Position numbers and translations under genes: made by a program. A stretch of 64,000 nt of DNA from contig DHVZ01000059.1 of NCBI GenBank assembly GCA_002412925.1, positions 1-64,000 of the forward strand. Direction: 5' to 3'. Origin of the DNA: Anaerolineales bacterium UBA5195 (GTDB lineage: Bacteria; Chloroflexota; Anaerolineae; Anaerolineales; Villigracilaceae). The notes under the pieces are model-generated. The model searched no databases and was not told where the DNA came from. It worked only from the letters and a program-made list of their open reading frames with translations. This document shows positions 16,409 to 25,907 of this stretch, one piece after another. The number at the start of each line of letters is the position of its first letter. The stretch's first letter is position 1.

Positions 16409-17155
16409 TCACTTTCTGGCGCTGAATGAATAGCGAATAACGTTTTTGGAGCAGTTGTCGACACAGGTGCCGCACAGGATGCAATCGGCATTCTCCATTG
16501 TTTCAGTTTGCACCATTGCATTTACGTCGAGACTCATCGGGCAGTTGTAAGTGCATTTTTTGCAATCCGAACAGGCCGAGACATCCGCTGTCAGCCGCAG
16601 GGAGGGCCAGGCGAATCGGTTGCGCAGCCAGCGCCCGATGACCATGAAGGGCGCCATCCAGCAAATGGTGTGGCAGCCGGCCCGCCGCCCGAAAACAATG
16701 GCCAACCCGATGAACAGGCCGATGACGATAAAGTAGATGATGTATTTTTCGGGCGCGTCCACCGAGATACCGCTTTCCGTCAAATGCAGCAGGTTCACGC
16801 TGGAATAACCGCCCGCCCGAATCAGCAGCCAGGCGACGATAGACATCCACGGAATCCAGATGAGCCATTTGATCCACGAGATTTTGGCCGGGTTGACCGC
16901 CCGGTTGTTGAGCGGCTCGGCGATGTCGGCCATGGCCGAACCGGGGCAGACCCAGCCACACCAAGCGCGGCCCAGGAAGAGCGAGGAGACGAACATCAGC
17001 CCGAACATGACCGCGCTGCCGGTCAGGACCCCGTTCATCGCACCGTCGATGATGACGTAGGGCGAGAGAAAGTTCATCGTCACCGGGAAAGTGAGAAATA
17101 CGAACAGGACAATGCCTTTGCGGATGCGCTGGCGCTTGGGGAGTTGTTTGAGCAT
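16409..17155 (-). CDS. Membrane polyferredoxin, NapH/NosR-like 4Fe-4S protein
   Basis: The 248-aa protein has about four membrane helices and an N-terminal WCGWVCPGS cysteine motif. Two C-terminal [4Fe-4S] ferredoxin motifs are CSDCKKCTYNCP and CILCGTCVDNCSKN. NapH-type proteins pass electrons from the membrane quinone pool to partner redox proteins. Here the partners would be the two flavodoxin-type proteins encoded immediately downstream. This gene is preceded by the PadR regulator gene, with a dispersed repeat in the 70-bp gap. Confidence 0.85.
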   Translation of the reverse strand: MLKQLPKRQRIRKGIVLFVFLTFPVTMNFLSPYVIIDGAMNGVLTGSAVMFGLMFVSSLFLGRAWCGWVCPGSAMADIAEPLNNRAVNPAKISWIKWLIWIPWMSIVAWLLIRAGGYSSVNLLHLTESGISVDAPEKYIIYFIVIGLFIGLAIVFGRRAGCHTICWMAPFMVIGRWLRNRFAWPSLRLTADVSACSDCKKCTYNCPMSLDVNAMVQTETMENADCILCGTCVDNCSKNVIRYSFSARK

Positions 17156-17182
17156 GGGAGGAGCCTTTCTGGATATATCGCT

Positions 17183-17216
17183 GGTCTCGATACGCCGCTG
17201 GCGCGGCTACTCGACC
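17183..17216. repeat. Dispersed repeat, GGTCTCGATACG...CTACTCGACC type
   Basis: GGTCTCGATACGCCGC / GCGCGGCTACTCGACC forms an imperfect palindrome. This repeat type is seen between genes in many high-GC bacteria. It lies in the gap between padR and the polyferredoxin gene. Confidence 0.6.
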
Positions 17217-17225
17217 CTCGTGTAT

Positions 17226-17783
17226 TTATTCCTGTGGAACCTGTCCGTTCTTAATCCGCTCGACGATGCTCTCGACCCAGGCCAGGTTGGCGCGCATGCC
17301 GGTCAGGCCGTTTTCGAGGGTTAACAGCCAGAAGAAATGCTCGCGCGGCGAGGTGATTTCCTGCTGGAAAGGCCCAAGCTGCCCGGGAACCTGGTCATAC
17401 TGAGCCAGGATGGCGCGCATGATGGCCGCGTAGCCCTCAAATTTGACCAGGATTTCTGCGTCAGATAGCTGTCCGCTGAAAAAGACCTGGATCAGCGGGG
17501 CGCTGCGCGGCGCGTCCAGCGGCGGCGGCCCGGCAACCCATGCGCGCAAAGCGGCGCGCCCGGTTTCGGTAATCTGGTAGACCTTGCGGTCGGGCCGATC
17601 ATCCTGTGGAACTTTTTCCATCTCGGCCCAGCCATTCTCCGTCAGTTTGGAGAGCGTCCGGTAAATCTGGCTCTGGTCGGCGGGCCAGAAGTGGTGGATG
17701 GAGGTATCAAAAATCTTTTTCAAGTCATAACCGGTGTAGGGGTGGTAGTTGAGAAAGCCGAGGATGGCGTAATCGAGGGACAT
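17226..17783 (-). CDS. PadR-family transcriptional regulator
   Basis: The product is 185 aa. The N-terminal winged helix (MSLDYAILGFLNYHPYTGYDLKKIF, QSQIYRTLSKLTENGW, VYQITETGRAALRAW) is a PadR domain. The C-terminal dimerisation helices (about 90-180) mark the longer PadR/AphA-like subgroup. It is the first gene of the - strand redox operon and probably controls it. An AT-rich promoter with repeated TATATTA-like words lies directly upstream (17784-17850). Confidence 0.88.
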   Translation of the reverse strand: MSLDYAILGFLNYHPYTGYDLKKIFDTSIHHFWPADQSQIYRTLSKLTENGWAEMEKVPQDDRPDRKVYQITETGRAALRAWVAGPPPLDAPRSAPLIQVFFSGQLSDAEILVKFEGYAAIMRAILAQYDQVPGQLGPFQQEITSPREHFFWLLTLENGLTGMRANLAWVESIVERIKNGQVPQE

Positions 17784-17850
17784 AAAGGATATTTCCTATA
17801 TATGCTAAGTCTTATATTATATCTATCCTATATTACGATAAGGAATCCAT
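17784..17850 (-). promoter_or_regulatory. AT-rich promoter and likely operator of padR
   Basis: The stretch ATATTTCCTATATATGC...CTTATATTATATC...CCTATATTACG is far more AT-rich than its surroundings. It contains repeated CTATAT/ATATAG words of the kind bound by PadR dimers. Exact boundaries are uncertain. Confidence 0.4.
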
Positions 17851-17937
17851 TCTGTCAAGGCCAGTTTGAGCACTCACCCGATAAAGGCTCCGTAGGAATT
17901 CATCGACAAATGCGAAATGGTACAATACTGAATAAGG

Positions 17938-17943
17938 TATAAT
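17938..17943 (+). promoter_or_regulatory. -10 element of obg
   Basis: TATAAT lies 70 bp upstream of the obg start, in the sequence AAGGTATAATCGC. Confidence 0.5.
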
Positions 17944-18013
17944 CGCAATCCTTTTATTCTCCTGCAAGCAACCGACTAGTTAAACCAGTCAGATTTGTGA
18001 GAAGTATCAGACC

Positions 18014-19279
18014 ATGTTTATCGATCAAGCAGAAATTTACGTCCGCTCCGGCAAAGGCGGCGACGGGATGGTGCATTTCCACCGCGAAAAATATGTCCCG
18101 CGCGGCGGCCCCGATGGCGGCGACGGCGGCAGGGGCGGCGATGTGATTTTGGAAGTCCGCCACACGCTGAATACGCTGGCTGATTTCCGCCACAAAATGC
18201 GTTTCCTGGCGCAGGATGGCAAGAACGGCGGGCCAAATAACATGTCGGGGCGCGGCGCAGAGGACTTAATCATCCCTGTCCCGCCCGGAACCGTGGTCTA
18301 CGATGCCGCCACTGGCGACCTGCTCGGTGACCTGACCGACCCCGGCCAGCGTCTGACCGTTTGTAAAGGCGGTCGCGGCGGACGCGGCAACCAGCATTTT
18401 GCCACCGCCCGCAACCAGGTGCCGCGCACCGGTGAAAAAGGCGAACCTTGCGAAGAGAAAGAGCTGCGCTTCGAGTTGAAACTGATCGCAGATATCGGCC
18501 TGATTGGCGTGCCCAACGCCGGGAAGTCGACCCTCCTTTCGGTACTGACCAACGCCAAACCAAAAATTGCGCCATACCCGTTCACAACCCTTGAACCCAA
18601 CCTGGGCGTGGCCCGCATCGACGAAGAGACCACCGTTGTGCTGGCCGATATTCCCGGCTTGATTGAAGGCGCTAGCCAGGGCGCGGGGCTGGGATTCGAT
18701 TTCCTGCGTCACATCCAGCGCACCCGGGTTTTGATCCATGTGCTCGACGGTCTCTCCGCCGACCCGCTGGCCGATTTCAGCCAGATCAACGGAGAACTGT
18801 CGTTGTTCGACCCGCACCTATCCAAAAAACCACAGGTGGTGGCGCTGAACAAGATCGACCAGCCCGAAGTGCAGGAACTCTATCCGAAGCTCAAAAAAGA
18901 ATTGAAAAAGCGCGGCTACGAGTTGTTCAGCATTTCAGCCCTGGCCCGCACCGACATCCGCGAACTTTTATACAAGGCGGTCAACAAGCTGGCAGAAACC
19001 CCGGCCCTCGCCGATACAGAACTTCCCCTGCCTGTCTATCGGCCCAAGGAAGATGCCAAGCAGTTCGAAATCCTGCGTGAAGGTTCCAACGAGTGGCGGG
19101 TGGCAGGGGCAGGCATCGAGCGCACAGCCAAGATGACTTACTTTGAACACGCTGGTTCACTGCGCCGCTTCCAGAAGCTGATGGAGATCCTGGGCATCGA
19201 GGCGGCCCTGCGTGAAGCAGGCGTCAAAGATGGCGATACGGTCAGGATAGGGGATTTCGAGTTGGAGTGGCAGGATTAA
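18014..19279 (+). CDS. obg: GTPase Obg/CgtA
   Basis: The product is 421 aa. It has the glycine-rich Obg fold at 1-158 (VRSGKGGDGMVHFHREKY, GGPDGGDGGRGG) and a G domain with GVPNAGKS at 165-172, ADIPGLIEGASQGAGLG (switch II) and NKIDQPE. A C-terminal OCT domain (VAGAGIERTAKMTYFEHAGSL) is typical of Gram-positive and Chloroflexota proteins. Obg is an essential ribosome-assembly and stress GTPase in the cytoplasm. It stands alone here with its own promoter and terminator. Confidence 0.96.
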   Translation: MFIDQAEIYVRSGKGGDGMVHFHREKYVPRGGPDGGDGGRGGDVILEVRHTLNTLADFRHKMRFLAQDGKNGGPNNMSGRGAEDLIIPVPPGTVVYDAATGDLLGDLTDPGQRLTVCKGGRGGRGNQHFATARNQVPRTGEKGEPCEEKELRFELKLIADIGLIGVPNAGKSTLLSVLTNAKPKIAPYPFTTLEPNLGVARIDEETTVVLADIPGLIEGASQGAGLGFDFLRHIQRTRVLIHVLDGLSADPLADFSQINGELSLFDPHLSKKPQVVALNKIDQPEVQELYPKLKKELKKRGYELFSISALARTDIRELLYKAVNKLAETPALADTELPLPVYRPKEDAKQFEILREGSNEWRVAGAGIERTAKMTYFEHAGSLRRFQKLMEILGIEAALREAGVKDGDTVRIGDFELEWQD

Positions 19280-19282
19280 ACA

Positions 19283-19317
19283 AAATCCCGGTCTCTGAAA
19301 AGAGACCGGGATTTTTT
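19283..19317. terminator. Bidirectional terminator between obg and the convergent gene
   Basis: The 14-bp stem AAATCCCGGTCTCT / AGAGACCGGGATTT is flanked by T-runs suitable for both strands. Confidence 0.92.
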
Positions 19318-19320
19318 GTA

Positions 19321-19887
19321 CTATCTCAGGTTGTTGCGATACAAGTCAAGCTGCCAGAGCAGGAACGCAGCTCCGGCCATAAGCGGGGGCAGGAAGAAGA
19401 CATTGCCTGAAACCGCGCGCACAGCAAAAAAGATGGCCGCGCCCAAAGCTGCCCCGCCCAGAAGGGCAACCTCGATGACCAGCAAAAAGCCCAGGCTTTT
19501 CCACTTGAACTTTTTGGCGGTCACAGCGCGCCAGGCAAAAGCGCTCTCAAGCCCGTTGTTTTGTTCGATATAGTAATCCTTGATCTGGTTCAGCGCCTGC
19601 ACGCTTTCATACCACGAAGCACGCAAGCGCGCCAGTTGCAAGATGGTCAGCAGCCCCATGCTCGCCAGGACACCGAAGAGCGCGAAGAATCCCCAATCCA
19701 CCCAGTTACCGTTCAGACTCTTATCAAACTGGTAACTGACAATCGCGGCAATAAAGCTGCTGAACGTTAATAGATAAAAAGATGTGGCGCGGGAACGATC
19801 TTCGTTCGCCTGGAAAACCGTATTCGCAATATATGCGTACTCGGCTTTCAGGATTTCATCGGACGAAAGGGAGGGCTTGGGGACCAT
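19321..19887 (-). CDS. Membrane protein of unknown function
   Basis: The product is 188 aa from the ATG at 19887; a TTG at 19908 is an alternative start. Four hydrophobic segments form two pairs: FYLLTFSSFIAAIVSY and GFFALFGVLASMGLLTIL near residues 40-90, then LGFLLVIEVALLGGAALGAAIFFAV and the last about 20 residues. The pairs are separated by a charged, probably helical cytoplasmic loop (LRASWYESVQALNQIKDYYIEQ). No family is recognised. It sits between ftsZ and obg on the ftsZ strand, separated from ftsZ by a strong hairpin. Confidence 0.6.
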   Translation of the reverse strand: MVPKPSLSSDEILKAEYAYIANTVFQANEDRSRATSFYLLTFSSFIAAIVSYQFDKSLNGNWVDWGFFALFGVLASMGLLTILQLARLRASWYESVQALNQIKDYYIEQNNGLESAFAWRAVTAKKFKWKSLGFLLVIEVALLGGAALGAAIFFAVRAVSGNVFFLPPLMAGAAFLLWQLDLYRNNLR

Positions 19888-19908
19888 AAGGATCAACTCG
19901 TGGCTCAA

Positions 19909-19935
19909 TAGGGGCGTAGCACTGCTACGCCCCTA
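19909..19935. repeat. Hairpin TAGGGGCGTAGC / GCTACGCCCCTA downstream of ftsZ
   Basis: A perfect 12-bp stem with a 3-nt loop lies 18 bp after the ftsZ stop. There is no T-run on either strand. It resembles the half copy GTGCTTCGCCCCTAC at 4228-4242, so a small repeat family is likely. It may still end the dcw transcript. Confidence 0.5.
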
Positions 19936-19952
19936 CAGGGTGCAAATTGTTT

Positions 19953-21134
<1,182 letters not shown>

Positions 21135-21229
21135 ATTGTCCTCCTGAGATAAGTACCGGTTAGTGTGAGCGATAGTCTCGATTTTTGAAGTTGGTGACTG
21201 GCTTGCGCCATTGTTGCGAAAATTCCTGT

Positions 21230-22471
21230 TTACGGGAGCAGGCGTTTGAACAAGTTCTTGACGGTATTCCAATTTTCGCCGTCTCCTTTCTGCTGCTTTG
21301 TGCTTTTTTTGGGTCGGTGGTCTTGCAGGGGCAGGGCTTGCATGGCAGCTGCCCAGGTCAGCAGCCCGACGCTGGTGGAATAAGCTGGGGAATTGAGCTT
21401 GTCGGCCAATCCCAGCAGCTTTTCCGGCTGCGCCGTGCGGACAGGCATGCCAAGCACTTTACTCGCCAGTTGGCGAATGCCTGGTAACAGGCTGGTTCCA
21501 CCGGTCAGGATCATCCCGGCGGGCAGCAGCCCGTCGTAACCTGAGCGTTTAATCTCCTGCAAAGCCAGGTCGAACATCTCTTCTACACGGGCTTCGATGA
21601 TATGCGCCAGGTCCTTGCGGCTCATGCGAATGGGGCCTTCTTCGCCAAACGGCTGGATGTTGAAGGTTTCATCCATGCCCACTTCAGACTGCAGGGCATG
21701 CCCATGTTGTTTTTTGGCTTCTTCGGCATGGTTAAGCGGCAGGCGCAGGCCGTGCGCAATATCCTGCGTAATGTGGTTGCCGCCCACGGCCAGCACCATC
21801 GTATGCCAGACATCGCCATTGACGTAGATCGCCAGGTCGGTCGTGCCACCGCCGATGTCACACACCACAGCGCCCATGTTGCGCTCAGTATCGGTGAGGA
21901 CGACTTCGGCAGAGGCGAGCGGGTTCAGGACAAATTGGGCCACCTGCACCCCCGCCGCGCCAACAGCCTGGCGCAAATTCTCCGCCGTGGCCGTGGCCGC
22001 CGTGATGACATGCGATTCCACCTCCAGGCGATAACCGTGCATCCCAATCGGTTGGTGGATGCCGTCTTCGCCATCGAGGGAAAATCCGCGCTGGATAACG
22101 TGGATCACCTCGCGGCTGTTGGGGATGGCCACGCCGCGCGCGGAATCCATGGCGCGTTCAACGTCGCTTTCTTCCACCGTATGACCCGAAACAGCCACTA
22201 CGCCCCGGCTGTTGACCGAAGCCACGTGCGCCCCGGCCAGGCTGACCAGCGCCGAATCAATCTTCAGCCCCGAGGTTTGCTCTGCCTGGGCCACGGAGCG
22301 GGCAATCGACTGGGAGGCGGCCGCTAAATCAACAATCACGCCCTTGCGAATGCCTTCGGAAGGCTCGATACCCACACCCATGATGCGCAGGGAATCGTCC
22401 TGTTCCACCCGGGCCACCAGGGTGCAGACTTTGGTTGTACCAACATCAATCCCAACGACGATATCATCCAT
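21230..22471 (-). CDS. ftsA: Cell division protein FtsA
   Basis: The 413-aa actin-fold ATPase starts MDDIVVGIDVGTTKVCTLVA (phosphate loop 1), with a GGGTTDLAIY phosphate-2 loop and GGTSLLPGI. The SHS2 1C domain lies at about 85-165. The C-terminal helix (WNTVKNLFKRLLP) is an amphipathic membrane anchor for the FtsZ ring. It starts 3 bp after ftsQ ends and is followed by ftsZ after 95 bp. Confidence 0.96.
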   Translation of the reverse strand: MDDIVVGIDVGTTKVCTLVARVEQDDSLRIMGVGIEPSEGIRKGVIVDLAAASQSIARSVAQAEQTSGLKIDSALVSLAGAHVASVNSRGVVAVSGHTVEESDVERAMDSARGVAIPNSREVIHVIQRGFSLDGEDGIHQPIGMHGYRLEVESHVITAATATAENLRQAVGAAGVQVAQFVLNPLASAEVVLTDTERNMGAVVCDIGGGTTDLAIYVNGDVWHTMVLAVGGNHITQDIAHGLRLPLNHAEEAKKQHGHALQSEVGMDETFNIQPFGEEGPIRMSRKDLAHIIEARVEEMFDLALQEIKRSGYDGLLPAGMILTGGTSLLPGIRQLASKVLGMPVRTAQPEKLLGLADKLNSPAYSTSVGLLTWAAAMQALPLQDHRPKKSTKQQKGDGENWNTVKNLFKRLLP

Positions 22472-22474
22472 AGC

Positions 22475-23560
22475 TTATTGCTCCACACGATAAAAAGGAG
22501 CGCCTGGGTATTCCACATTGATTAGCACAGGTTGAATGTTTTCCCTGGACAGGTAATCCAACATGGATTGGTAAACCTGATATTTCAGGGCTGCATCGCC
22601 ATTTGAATGACCAAAATACACTCTCCAACCACGTGGATCACTCCAACCCAGGCCATAGCCCGGATCGAAAACCAGGGCGGCGCCTTCTGGCACAAGCGGA
22701 GCGATCGTCACGATGGCTGCCGATAGGCCAGGTGTCAGGAACAGCCGCGCGCCCACTGTTTGAGCGACATTGGCGCCTTCGGGGACGGGAGGCGCACCAA
22801 CCGCGGTGACCGTCACCAGCCCGGCACCCTCTCCACGTGGAGCAAATGCGTATCCATGCGCATCCACCCAGATCGTCTGACCATCTTGCAGCCAGGCTAC
22901 CACCGGCTGGCGTTCCCTGACCGTCACCACGACACTGGCAGGAAGGTTCACTTCGACGCTGGCAACAGCAATATCCGGGAAGGTCGCCAGGATGTTGTAT
23001 TCAATTTGCGCCGGATTGAGGAGGGCCGCCGGCTGGTTCGCCACTCCTAAAATACTGGCAATTTGCTGGGCGCTCACACGGCTGTTTCCAAGAATGCTTG
23101 CATCACGCACAATAAATGGATCCATCGAAAACAGATAATAGAGACCGGTGGCGCACAGCGCAACGAGCAGGAAGGATAACAGGCGCGGTCCAAGACCAAT
23201 CTTCGGCATGCTTATCGCTGGAGCCTTGGGCTGGCCATAACTCTCTGCCCGGCCATAAGGCGCGCTCATGGCAATATCGTAGCGATGGCGAAAGCGGCTC
23301 GTCGAAGCAGGAGACAGGCTGGTCTTGGGCGAAGTCGAAGGGCGGGGGGACAAGGCCCGTTCGGCTTTGGGCTTGGCAGCAGATTTGGGTGCGGGAATCA
23401 GCTTGAGCTTAAACTTGGGCTGATCCACCGGTTTGGGCGTGGCTGCCGGTTTTGGCTTGGAGACTGTTTTTGGCGCCATCTTCTCCCGCCGTTTTTGTTC
23501 TTCTTCCTTGCGGCGGCGGATGGCTTCAGCGCGGGTAATGGTGGTGCGGTCGGGGCTCAT
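22475..23560 (-). CDS. ftsQ: Cell division protein FtsQ (POTRA domain)
   Basis: The 361-aa protein has an unusually long cytoplasmic tail of about 120 residues, rich in Lys/Pro/Ala (KPKPAATPKPVDQPK). One membrane helix follows at 126-144, then a POTRA domain (FIVRDASILGNSRVSAQQIASILG) and an FtsQ beta domain (VTVRERQPVVAWLQDG). It bridges cytoplasmic and outer division proteins. Its ATG overlaps the ddl stop by 4 nt. Part of the tail lies over a CTTGGGCGAAGTCGAAGGG stretch (23324-23342) similar to the argS repeat. Confidence 0.9.
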   Translation of the reverse strand: MSPDRTTITRAEAIRRRKEEEQKRREKMAPKTVSKPKPAATPKPVDQPKFKLKLIPAPKSAAKPKAERALSPRPSTSPKTSLSPASTSRFRHRYDIAMSAPYGRAESYGQPKAPAISMPKIGLGPRLLSFLLVALCATGLYYLFSMDPFIVRDASILGNSRVSAQQIASILGVANQPAALLNPAQIEYNILATFPDIAVASVEVNLPASVVVTVRERQPVVAWLQDGQTIWVDAHGYAFAPRGEGAGLVTVTAVGAPPVPEGANVAQTVGARLFLTPGLSAAIVTIAPLVPEGAALVFDPGYGLGWSDPRGWRVYFGHSNGDAALKYQVYQSMLDYLSRENIQPVLINVEYPGAPFYRVEQ

Positions 23561-24678
23561 ACGTCCCTCCGGTACTGGCGCACGGTGCGGTCACGTTCAG
23601 CTTTGCGTTCCAGGGCCAATTCAATCAAACGATCAATCAATGAAGCATAGGGCAGGCCGCTGGCCTCCCAAAGTTTCGGGTACATGCTGATTTTGGTGAA
23701 GCCGGGAATGGTGTTGAGTTCGTTCAGGAAAATCTCCCCGGTTTTGGGATCAAGCAGGAAATCGACACGCGCCATGCCGCAGCCGTCAATGGCTTTGAAG
23801 GCGCGCACCGCGAGCTCCTTGATCAATGCCGCCTGGGCCTCACTTAAAGCCGCCGGAATGCAAAATTCCGAGTTGTCGAGGACATATTTGGCATCATAGG
23901 AATAAAAATCTGCGCCCGGGATGATTTCGCCTGGCAAGGAGGCCTGCGGGTTGTCGTTGCCCAATACCGAAATTTCGATTTCACGCGGGTTGGGCACACC
24001 GCGCTCGACCAGCACGCGCCGGTCATATTGAGCGGCTTCCATCAAACCCTCGGCAAGATCGGAACGCGAACGGCATTTGGTCACGCCCACAGACGACCCA
24101 AGGTTGGCCGGTTTGACAAATAATGGGTAAGCGCTGACACTCTCAGCACGCCTGATGACGCTTTCCAAATCCTGCTCAATTTCTGAACGCAGCACCACAA
24201 CCGATTCAACCACCGGGATATGGTTGGCAATCATGACATCCTTGAAGACGCCTTTCTCCATACCCACCGAGGAACCGATCACGCCCGCGCCCACATAGGC
24301 CACATCTGCCATTTCGAACAGTCCCTGGAGAGTGCCGTCTTCGCCGTAAGTGCCGTGCAGCGCCGGGAAATAAACATCTACACCAGCAATTTTTTCATGT
24401 TTATCAGCCCGCCAAACAAACAACCCCGGCTTCGAGGGGTCCGGGAGAAGGCTGGCGGGGAGCAGGGGCTCGGTTATCCCCTGCTCGAAGGCCGCCAGCG
24501 CATTCTGTCCCGTGAGCCACGTGCCAGTATGCGTGATGCCGACTTCGATCACGTTGTACCTGGCCGGGTCGAGCACCGACAGCACCGAACGGGCCGACAT
24601 GAGTGAGACTTCATGTTCGCCAGAGCGGCCGCCAAAGATCACGGCGATGGTGCGTTTGGTGTTCGTTGAGGTTGTCAT
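23557..24678 (-). CDS. ddl: D-alanine--D-alanine ligase
   Basis: The 373-aa ATP-grasp ligase makes the D-Ala-D-Ala dipeptide for peptidoglycan precursors. The N-terminus TIAVIFGGRSGEHEVSLMSA, LHGTYGEDGTLQGLFEM and GCGMARVDFLLDPKTGEIFLNELNT-type active-site segments are all present. The ATG at 24678 forms an ATGA overlap with the murB stop and is preferred to the TTG two codons upstream. It lies between murB and ftsQ, both overlapping, so translation is coupled. Confidence 0.96.
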   Translation of the reverse strand: MTTSTNTKRTIAVIFGGRSGEHEVSLMSARSVLSVLDPARYNVIEVGITHTGTWLTGQNALAAFEQGITEPLLPASLLPDPSKPGLFVWRADKHEKIAGVDVYFPALHGTYGEDGTLQGLFEMADVAYVGAGVIGSSVGMEKGVFKDVMIANHIPVVESVVVLRSEIEQDLESVIRRAESVSAYPLFVKPANLGSSVGVTKCRSRSDLAEGLMEAAQYDRRVLVERGVPNPREIEISVLGNDNPQASLPGEIIPGADFYSYDAKYVLDNSEFCIPAALSEAQAALIKELAVRAFKAIDGCGMARVDFLLDPKTGEIFLNELNTIPGFTKISMYPKLWEASGLPYASLIDRLIELALERKAERDRTVRQYRRDV

Positions 24679-25595
24679 TTCCAATCACCAATCAATTCGA
24701 CTTCCAACTCAAGATTAATCGCAAATTTCTCAAAAACAGTCTTCTGGGCAAGCTCGATCAATGCTTTCACGTCTGCGGCGCGGGTTTCGCCATTGTTGAT
24801 GAAAAAATTCCCATGGAGGGTGCTGATCTCGGCATTGCCGACGCGCGCGCCTTTCAGCCCGGCAGCTTCGATCAGGCGTCCGGAAAAATCACCGGGCGGG
24901 TTCTTGAACATCGAACCCATGCTCGCGCCCGGCGGCTGGGTGGCCTTCCGCCGTTCGGTTAATTGGGCAATTGTAGTCTTAATTGTTTCAGCATCGGCAT
25001 TTTTTAATCTAAATTCTGCCGCAAGAACAACGCCTTTGATTTCACCGCGTTTCAGGCTGCTCGTGCGGTAGCTGTAGGCCAGCTTCTCCACAGGCCACGA
25101 TTCGCGCCCAGCCTCGGTCAGCACTTCGACGCGCAGCAGGTCGCGGGCGGTGTCGCCGCCAAAGGCTCCGGCATTGCCATAAACGGCCCCGCCCACCGTA
25201 CCAGGAACTGTCGCAGCCCATTCCAGACCGGAAAATCCCTGCGCGGCGGCGCGGTGAGCCAGGTTGGAAAAAACCACGCCAGATTCGGCCCAAACACTTG
25301 GTTCCGCGCCCGGGCGGAATTCGGTCGCCTTGGCCTTGTTCAGGATCACGACACCCCGAATGCCTTTGTCGCTGACCAGCAGGTTCGACCCGCCCCCGAG
25401 CAGGGTGAAGGCCAGTTGCGCATCCTGGCAGGCTTGCACCGCATGGGCAAGTTCGTCAGCATTGCGGGCAGTGACCAGCACATCTGCCGGGCCGCCAATG
25501 CGCGCGGAGGTGTAGGGCGCGAGGGGCACGTTCTCCTGCACCTGGTCACTAAACCGCTTACGCAAATCAGCCGTCAAAATCGTGGTCACTGTCAA
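24675..25595 (-). CDS. murB: UDP-N-acetylenolpyruvoylglucosamine reductase
   Basis: The 306-aa FAD enzyme reduces UDP-GlcNAc-enolpyruvate to UDP-MurNAc. It has the FAD-binding segment FTLLGGGSNLLVSDKG, GLEWAATVPGTVGGAVYGNAG and the short-loop (type II-like) Y-SYRTSSLKRG region. The catalytic Ser lies in GASMGSMFKNP. The start is TTG at 25595 or GTG at 25589; both are weak. Its end overlaps ddl by 4 nt. Confidence 0.95.
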   Translation of the reverse strand: MTVTTILTADLRKRFSDQVQENVPLAPYTSARIGGPADVLVTARNADELAHAVQACQDAQLAFTLLGGGSNLLVSDKGIRGVVILNKAKATEFRPGAEPSVWAESGVVFSNLAHRAAAQGFSGLEWAATVPGTVGGAVYGNAGAFGGDTARDLLRVEVLTEAGRESWPVEKLAYSYRTSSLKRGEIKGVVLAAEFRLKNADAETIKTTIAQLTERRKATQPPGASMGSMFKNPPGDFSGRLIEAAGLKGARVGNAEISTLHGNFFINNGETRAADVKALIELAQKTVFEKFAINLELEVELIGDWK

Positions 25596-25675
25596 CCTGC
25601 TCTCAAATTATCCCTGGAGCGCTGAAACGCTGCTACCGCAGTAAAAAAAATACTTCTGCGCTCCAAAGTCTCAAA

Positions 25676-25876
25676 CTACCTATCTGTGCTTTTCAAGTGC
25701 CCAATGAGCTTCGTCAGGGTCCCTTTGACATCGGTTGTCGTTGATGTTTCGCCAAAGGGTCGGAATGGGCGGCGCTTGTTGCTGGGGTCTGGGTCAGGCA
25801 CATCGCCCAGCACCATTTTCAGGGGCGGCAGGGCCAGTATTTCCGATTTGTAGGTGAGTTTTTTATTTGTAGTCAT
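25676..25876 (-). CDS. Small basic Pro-rich hypothetical protein
   Basis: The 66-aa product starts at the ATG at 25876, with GCGAGG 6 nt upstream. It reads MTTNKKLTYKSEILALPPLK, then a DVPDPDPSNKRRPFRPFGE stretch and a basic C-terminus. There are no membrane segments and no family I recognise. It lies in the 312-bp gap between murC and murB on the same strand. A good ribosome site and a tight fit suggest it is real, but evidence is modest. Confidence 0.5.
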   Translation of the reverse strand: MTTNKKLTYKSEILALPPLKMVLGDVPDPDPSNKRRPFRPFGETSTTTDVKGTLTKLIGHLKSTDR

Positions 25877-25907
25877 CACAAACCTCGCTTTGAATGGCGG
25901 CTGCGCG

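Noticed and set aside
23296..23342. Second copy of the argS-type repeat inside ftsQ (CTTGGGCGAAGTCGAAGGG)
   Set aside because: It is only a partial match within a low-complexity Pro/Ser/Lys tail and has no flanking duplications. It is noted under ftsQ but not called a repeat.
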